Assembly (NCBI GenBank): GCA_900074885.1
Contig: FJUW01000063.1
Span: 320,957 to 384,956 of the forward strand
Length of the DNA stretch: 64,000 bases
Origin: Rhynchosporium graminicola
Lineage: Eukaryota > Ascomycota > Leotiomycetes > Helotiales > Ploettnerulaceae
Direction of reading: 5' to 3'
Position 1 is the stretch's first letter, and the number at the start of each line of letters is the position of its first letter. Below are positions 57,693 through 64,000 of this stretch, in pieces. The translations under genes were made by a program, and so were the position numbers. The notes under the pieces were generated by a model. The model searched no databases and was not told the origin of the DNA. It saw nothing but the letters and a program-made list of their open reading frames with translations.

Positions 57693-59884
57693 GCTGTTGT
57701 TTGCTTCTCCGCCGTTGTTGCAACATTCGCTCTTGGCGTAGCTTGAGATATCGGAACAATATGTGAGTCCGTAAACTAGGTAGCCGACTCGTCCTGTGGG
57801 CCCTTCAAATGTGCACGCCAATCGCACAACAGCGGTTGTATTGAACCAGGTATTCGCACGGATCGGTGAAGTCTTGAATACATCATGGCACAAAAAGGGT
57901 ATCAGTGTTGCTATTCGTTCAAATTCGAGTCGACTACCCTTGAATTGCTCATCTTGTCCTCCCACACTGGTTTCCCCTTGAATGCATTGCATCGAACTGT
58001 CCCACACGTCGTTACGCTTATGCTATCTCGGCGCTTCTCCTATAGAGTGGATTGGCATACCTCGAAACTCTCCTCGTTGCAACTGTATGATTGCTTCCAT
58101 TGGGAAGGCCACTCCGGGAAGACTTTGGAAACCACTTGTCGTAAGTGAGGGACATCAAGACAGAGATTATCAACGAAATAACGCGAGTCGGCGATCTAGT
58201 CGACTGGCTCATCTTGTGCCATTCACGGCTAGTGCCATACGTGCTAACCATGTACCTCGATTTAGAAGGTGTGAATCTTGGCCGTGACGGCTCCTTGCCA
58301 TACTCACACTTTTGATCGATACATGTATCCCGACTGCACGTGCCTGTCACGTCGACGTATATCTGCTAGTTACACAGATGTTCAGCACCACTGGCAACAA
58401 AGGGAAGACACTATAAAATGTCCTTCGATAAGAAGACTTACCCAAGGTCTTTTCCGATGTTCGCAACGATTTTGATGCCTTGCATGCCGATTTTCCTTCG
58501 CTGTCAGCTCCCCTGTGGCCTATCAGCCTGTAATATGCACGAAATCTCGAGGTACTTTGCAATTCGTGGAGATGGGGATGATAGTCTGTTCAATTATGCC
58601 GAGAGTGAAGAAGCGACGTGGTCATCGTCTGAAGTGCATGGCTAGCGGACGTATCGGATGTGCCGATGAAGGCATGACTGTGCACCGCGAAAAGAAACCA
58701 ATGCTGCAGCTCGATGATTTTGTGACCGATACGCTCCAGGTGTTGACCTTGACTGGACTGTAGCTAACGAATGCGAGACTTTCAGATACGACGTAATGCA
58801 TGCTCGCCCAACTGATTTCAGTGTGGGTGCAAAGGAGAGAGGTAACCGGATTCGTGCTCGCATGCAGCGGGGGCCGACCTCCGATGTATCACTACTCGTA
58901 GGCTCGACCATCTACTCGGTGAGCGAATTCGAGGCTGGCATCCTGTACTTACCAGGCTCACAAGGAAGCCACCTACCACTCATTGTTGTTTTAATACCGT
59001 AAGTCATGGATCATGGCCGCTGCATATATGTATTGGTGTTTTTATCCGTTTGGTTCGAGTCGCCTATCCGTACAGCACTTATCTTGTCCTCCACACCGCT
59101 TACCCCTCCCTGCAGCTTCATCAGAGTGCTTAGCATTGTACATCGACAAGTCTAGCAATAGTGTAGCTCATATAAGCACCACACCGAAGCCCAAAGCGTC
59201 AACGAAGACCGTCCAATCAGCCGCATATCAGAGGCGGATGAGTTGAAGCTACCAGTATGAGTATATACCAAGTACGCATGGGAGGTGTCCAGGGCGAACC
59301 TAACTCTTGCTAAGTCTTCCTGCACACTGCGCAGGTTCTTGATCAACGACAGCACCAATACGATATCTGTCTCAATTTCGAATCACCAACGAGCTCGCTA
59401 AGTGACTAAGCAAATCATACTTCTCATGTCATCTTCAGGGAATTGCCGCACAGTTTGCTCACCGCTCTGATTGCCATCAGGACTATTTGGCTCGAAAACC
59501 ATCCGGTGAGCCTCCGCTAACGCTCGATGTGGGATCCTTGCCTGTCGCCTTCACCAGACACAACCCAACAACGGTGACACTACAAGCTCATCTGTCACAT
59601 TTCACATCTCACTTCTAGAATGATCGAGCTGCAGCATGTTTTCCTTTCGAGGTGCTTTGCCGAGCATTATAATAAACAGCTTGTTATCGGATCTCTCGTG
59701 GCATTCTACCATACGGAGATGGAGGTTTCCTCTTTCATTTCAGCATACATTGTGGCTGGTTCCTAAATTTGCACTGGTCGCCACATTCTTGATCACAGCA
59801 GATTACACCTGAGCTACCCATCTTTGAGTACGGACTCCAACAAATCTCATACGAAGACTTGTTCAGCTTGTAAAACGTTCAAAG
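57693..59884. other. No supported gene; contains diverged repeat copy 2
   Basis: Several 60-110-codon frames overlap on both strands (for example 57666-58007 and 58018-58350 on -) without domains. A degenerate repeat copy sits at 58681-58836. The region may consist of old element or gene debris. Confidence 0.4.
58681..58836 (+). repeat. Diverged dispersed repeat, copy 2
   Basis: Partner of 41740-41895. The exact match atgcatgctcgccca is flanked by similar, not identical, sequence on both sides over about 150 bp. Both copies lie in gene-poor sequence about 17 kb apart. Confidence 0.6.
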
Positions 59885-60157
59885 ATGTCGCCATGTTCGG
59901 ATTTAGAGTACATCATCACCCATGTCTTCCTACCACCAAAACTACCACAGAAGGACGATAGCAATCCCGATCGGGATTTGGCTCTGACAGAAATATTGAA
60001 GGCAGCGTTGGACTCATTTCAGGCGCAGCTTCCTGCCAGAGAGCGTCCGCGATGGGTAGGTCTGGCATCGATGCTCAGTAAAATGGTTGAACTAAGGGAT
60101 CTGTCTGGAGATTTACTCTCCGAGAAAATCCAGTCATCCCTCGAGGCAATGAAATAA
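59885..60157 (+). pseudogene. N-terminus of a DUF6606-type giant protein, truncated at the RIP border
   Basis: The frame begins MSPCSDLEYIITHVFLPPKL and continues PQKDDSNPDRDLALTEILKA, closely resembling the conserved start (YxIxHVFLPPKLPQKDD) of the fungal DUF6606 family, usually followed by DUF3638/DUF3645 domains in proteins of about 3000 residues. Only 90 residues remain. The stop at 60157 lies a few bases before the RIP-degraded gypsy sequence begins. The function of the full protein is unclear; some members are linked to ubiquitin metabolism. The fragment is probably not functional. Confidence 0.75.
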
Positions 60158-60164
60158 ACTTAGG

Positions 60165-63100
60165 CCCTAGTATCTATCCTTCTTCTTATATAACCTTTAG
60201 GTAAGCTATCGTCATATTACCCTCCCCTTAAGAAGAGCTTAGCCCTAAGCTCAGAAGGTTATACTTTATACTAGAAATTAGTCTTTATTATAACTATTTT
60301 CGTTAATATTCGCGTAATAAGCGCTAGCCGCTCTTTAGTAGTAGTAAATTCTTTATCAGGTTCTGACTAGTTACGTCGCTATAATAGTACTATATTAGTC
60401 GTAGCTTCTAAATCAGGCGGTAAGCTATATTTACTTTATCTATTTATAACAGGAGTCGAGTTTAAGTAGGGCATAAGGTATATAAAGGAAGGGGTTTATT
60501 AATATTAGAGCCTTTCCTTTTCAACTGCGATAACTACTTTAACTTATAAGTTTACTCTCCCTAGACTGCGATATAGTTCCTAGAGTAAGTATCGTTACTA
60601 ATTACTATAGTAATCTACTATAATCTTATATATCAATTGACTTAATTAACTCTTCTCTTATTAAAAGTAAGTTCCTCGCCTTAGTATTAGGGATAGTCTT
60701 TAAGTAAGATATAAGAGTTCTACAGATCTATAACGCTAACTCCTATAGTGCTCTTACTAGTTCCCGCTAGTACTCTTTCAGCGGCGTATCGTATATATTA
60801 CCTGCGATATATTCGCGCTTTCCTTAAGATAAAGTATATTAATACTTCTATTCTAGAACTTCTATATTTATTTAATAAGCTTAACTCTAAGCTTTATAAG
60901 TATTATTCGATATTAAAGAGCAGTTATAAGCATATAGGTTATTTGAACCTAAATATAGTTATATATACTAATATATTATAGTTACTTAATTATATTAATA
61001 TAGAGTATACTATTTTATCTAATTTACTTCCTAGTAGTAAAGCTAAGGACACGGAGCTAAATCAGAGTAGTATTATAGCTACTTATAAGGCTATTAATTA
61101 GATCTATTATCTCGCGAAATCTGCTACTCCTATTACTACGTTAGAGATTACTATTATATAATTAGCGGAGACTTAAGCTTTAAGGCGTTCTATAGAGAAA
61201 GTATTTAAGGAGTTAGAGTTTATTAAAGTAATAAGTTACGATCTTAAACCCTTAGATACTAGTATAATACTAACGCGATATAGGATTTAGATCTTCTGAT
61301 AATAGATTCGGCGAAATCTAGATTAATAGTATAAATAGCGTTAAAGTAGATAAGGGAATTAAATAGTATTATATAGGAATTTGCGAAGAAAGCTATATTT
61401 AAGGCTATAATATCTAATACTAAGGGAAAGAGGAATTTACCTTCTAGTTTAGAGATAGTATCAGATCTAGATACTCTCGGACTTTCTCTAAAGAAGAAAC
61501 CTCGTAGGATTAGCTATTATAATTAGTCTACTACTAGGGCTATATTAGTAGATTTAGATAAAAAGTTAGATATAATAGTTCTGGTTCTAGATATTCTAGA
61601 TTTACTAGAAGCTCCAGAGAACTTAAGGGAGAAAGCTAGTAAAGTAGAAGTAATAGAGGAAGTAGAGTTTTAAATATAGTATTATTATCGAGTATAATCA
61701 GGGGATTATCTTTAGTAATAAATCTTTAATACTAGTAACTATAATAGTTTATTATCCTCTAAGTAACTATAGTTATCTATTCTATCTTCTTAGGCCTTAA
61801 TCTACTAATCTAAGTTACGCGGAGGTCTAAGTTTACTTAAGTTAGTAGCGTAGAAGTCTCTAAGCTTATATAGAGTACTTATTAGGTCGGAAGCGTTATA
61901 TTAAGTTAGGTCCGAGTTATAGCTTAGCTAGCTAACTTAATACTTTAGATTACCTCTTAGGAGCTATATAGCGAGTATATCTTATAACTCTTACTCTTCT
62001 TAAGTAGTAATAACCTCTAGGGGTAGGTTTAGTAGCTCTTAGTCTAATAAGAGGTCGTCTAGGTCCTTAAAGAGTAATTCGAGGGCGAATATATCGTATA
62101 TAGAAGATCTAGGGGGTAAATCTAGCTTATAAGAGTATCCGATCTGAGCTAAGACTTATTATAGTCCTACTTAGAGGCTAGATAGCTTCTTACTTAGCTA
62201 GTGATTCTTAAGGTTCCTTATAAAGAGGAATACCTTATCTTCGACTTCCTAGTCGATATTATACTATTTCGGGTCAGTTATAGCGCTTATCTTCTACTAA
62301 GTAACTAGTATATTAGCTTTTATAACCTTAATAGTAGATTTAGTATATTTAGCTAAAGATCTAGTATTAGTATAATTAAGCTTCTCTTATAGTATCGATA
62401 TAGTAAGTTACTTCTAATCCTAGCTATTTCGTAGTAGTATATTATATTTAAGGGTATATAGCGCTATACTAATAGAATCGTAAGGTAAAGTTACTTAGGC
62501 GCGGTCTATTATTAGTAGTAGTTCGCTTTAGTTACTCTAGTAGTAATTAACGAAAAGTCTAAGGCGTTAGTTAATATACTGATTTATAATCTCTATTTAT
62601 CTATCGGTTTACTAGTAGAAAGCAGTAGAGTACTTAATCTTAACTCTAATTATATAGTAAAACTCTTACTAGAAAGATAAGATAAACTAAGCTCCTTAAT
62701 CAGATATAATTAACTTAAAGGTATATCCGAAACGATATATTTATTAAATAAATAATATCGCTATCCCGCGGGTATCGATATTATAATAGTATAGTATCGA
62801 TACGGAGTCCTTCCTTAAGTAGTCGATAAATACTAGTATCTTATTAAACTCTTAGTTATTAGGCAGGAAGTCCTTAAAATCTATAGCTAAGTACTATATA
62901 AGGTAGCTAAGTACTAGTAATAAGTAGAGGAATCCTTACTATTTCGTTTATTTTAGATAAGAGTATTAGTAAGAGTAGTAATTATAAGTATACTATTTTA
63001 TATCTAATACGAGTCCTTTCTAGTAGTAATAAGTAGAAATTATTTCAGTAGTCTTACGAGTATTTAGATAAGCAGAAGAAACCTAATCGTAGACTTTACT

Positions 63101-64000
63101 AATTAAATAGGTATATAGCGAGATATAGCGTTATACGTATAGATAACTATTATAAAGTAGTAAACTATTATTAATAGTATAGCTATCTCTTAATATATTC
63201 TATTTATTAGAGAATAATTCTTAGTTAAATTAGTATAGTTTCTCGATTAAATTAAAGGAGTTATATACGGGTTCCGATAGTATATTAGTCCTTAGCGATA
63301 TTAGGTATATATAACTAATTTAATCGATATAATACTTAGCTAGTTCCGCGTTAATCCTAAGGTCTAAGTAATCTAGAGGTAATAAAACCCGAGATCTACT
63401 ATCCTATTTCTATTATTCCTATATCCTTAGATCTTATTCCTTATAGCTAAGGATATTAGCTTTAGTATTATCTTTACTAAGCGTATATATAATTTGAAAG
63501 TTAAATTCGGAAAGGAATTCTATCTATCTAGCTTACTTACTAATTAGGACCTTAGTAGTTATAAATTATTCTAAGGATTAGTAGTCCGTATATACGCTAG
63601 TATAGTATTATAGAGATATAGGTTCAGGTCTCTATTTCTAGAAAGACTTAATAATAGCGTATAATTCATTATTATAGATTTCCTAGTTAGGTTCATATCT
63701 ATTAAGAACATAAGAGTAGAATCTAATTAGATACTACTAGTTATCTTTATATAATTAGGAGATAACTCTAGCTATTATATATTAGAAGTATTAGTTTCTA
63801 GTTTAGTTTATAATTTAGAGTCGAAATAATATAGTTTCTATACTAATAGTAGCTATTAACGTAAATCGTCGAAGGACTTCTTATAATCGTTAGTAAAATT
63901 CTATAGTACTATAAGCCGGATAAGTATTAAGAGAGGTTTAGCGATAAGGCCGAAATTCCGAATAAATTAATAATAGAAACTACAGAATCCTAAGAAGGAT
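60165..64000 (-). mobile_element. RIP-degraded Ty3/gypsy element, partial, opposite orientation
   Basis: The - strand reads as gypsy RT end, RNase H and integrase. FCSFYYQFIRNFGLIAKPLL near 63940 is the RT-to-RNase H linker. FLSEFNFQIIYT (about 63480) is the RNase H end. YSTAFYQQTDRQIEIINQYI (about 62570-62640) is the integrase core end with its catalytic Glu block, followed by RLRLFVNYYQ. All frames carry TAA/TAG stops. The 5' part lies beyond the window. The segment 60165-62100 is the 3' part of the element or a second one; the + strand also shows readable stretches there. No LTR boundary was fixed. Confidence 0.85.

Noticed and set aside
60748..60981. 77-codon frame at the start of the third RIP block
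   Set aside because: Leu/Tyr/Lys-rich composition of AT-rich sequence; no domain or start signal.
1..64000. tRNA, rRNA or CRISPR loci
   Set aside because: No cloverleaf, rRNA-like or regularly spaced repeat structure was recognised. The tRNA-like gggctcataacc at 24864 is best explained as a retrotransposon primer site.

Overview
The window looks like a scaffold from a filamentous ascomycete (Pezizomycotina). It has short introns (45-64 nt) with GTRNGT-type donors and CTRAC-type branch sites, fungal-type gene families, and long blocks whose coding frames are readable but broken almost only by TAG/TAA codons, with few CpA/TpG and abundant TpA. That is the footprint of repeat-induced point mutation (RIP). 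A leotiomycete host is a guess, not a demonstrated fact.

The window is a two-compartment mosaic. RIP-destroyed AT-rich blocks lie at 1-19690, about 32990-39850 and about 60165-64000. Near-normal sequence lies between them. The first RIP block starts with a dead Ty3/gypsy element on the + strand (1 to about 5852: gag, aspartic protease, RT, RNase H and half an integrase). It contains two assembly scars. The element stops inside its integrase. About 0.8 kb later comes a RIP-mutated DUF3435/FluG-type gene (about 6640-9020, +), the family of the tyrosine recombinase 'captains' of Starship giant transposons. Further on is a RIP-mutated XPG/Rad2 (GEN1/Yen1-like) nuclease (about 15250-17000, -). The second RIP block holds at least two broken, unrecognised genes (about 33960-34620, - and 37595-39725, +). 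The third is a Ty3/gypsy copy on the - strand that cuts short a DUF6606-type gene (59885-60157).

The 19690-32990 island carries a four-exon gene remnant (21057-21882, +) abutting a deleted Ty1/copia element (about 21858-24875, -) with a probable half-tRNA-iMet primer site, and a large ZNFX1-like RNA-silencing helicase gene (25751-31592, -). That helicase appears to start with a 5-nt coding exon. The 39850-60165 island carries a pair of overlapping small ORFs, a complete Fot1/pogo transposon with 57-bp inverted repeats and a TA target duplication (42842-45291), a membrane RING-H2 ubiquitin ligase (45688-46353, +), an ENA-type sodium/potassium-exporting P-type ATPase (47343-50738, -), then a debris field: WD40, C2H2, pogo HTH, P-loop and small unknown ORFs.

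Only the helicase, the RING protein, the ENA ATPase and perhaps two or three small ORFs look functional. The genes form no operon or cluster. The region reads as a transposon sink with a few intact genes. The most interesting leads are the captain-like gene directly after the interrupted gypsy element, the intact silencing helicase enclosed between RIP blocks, and a pair of copies of one sequence of which only one is RIP-mutated.
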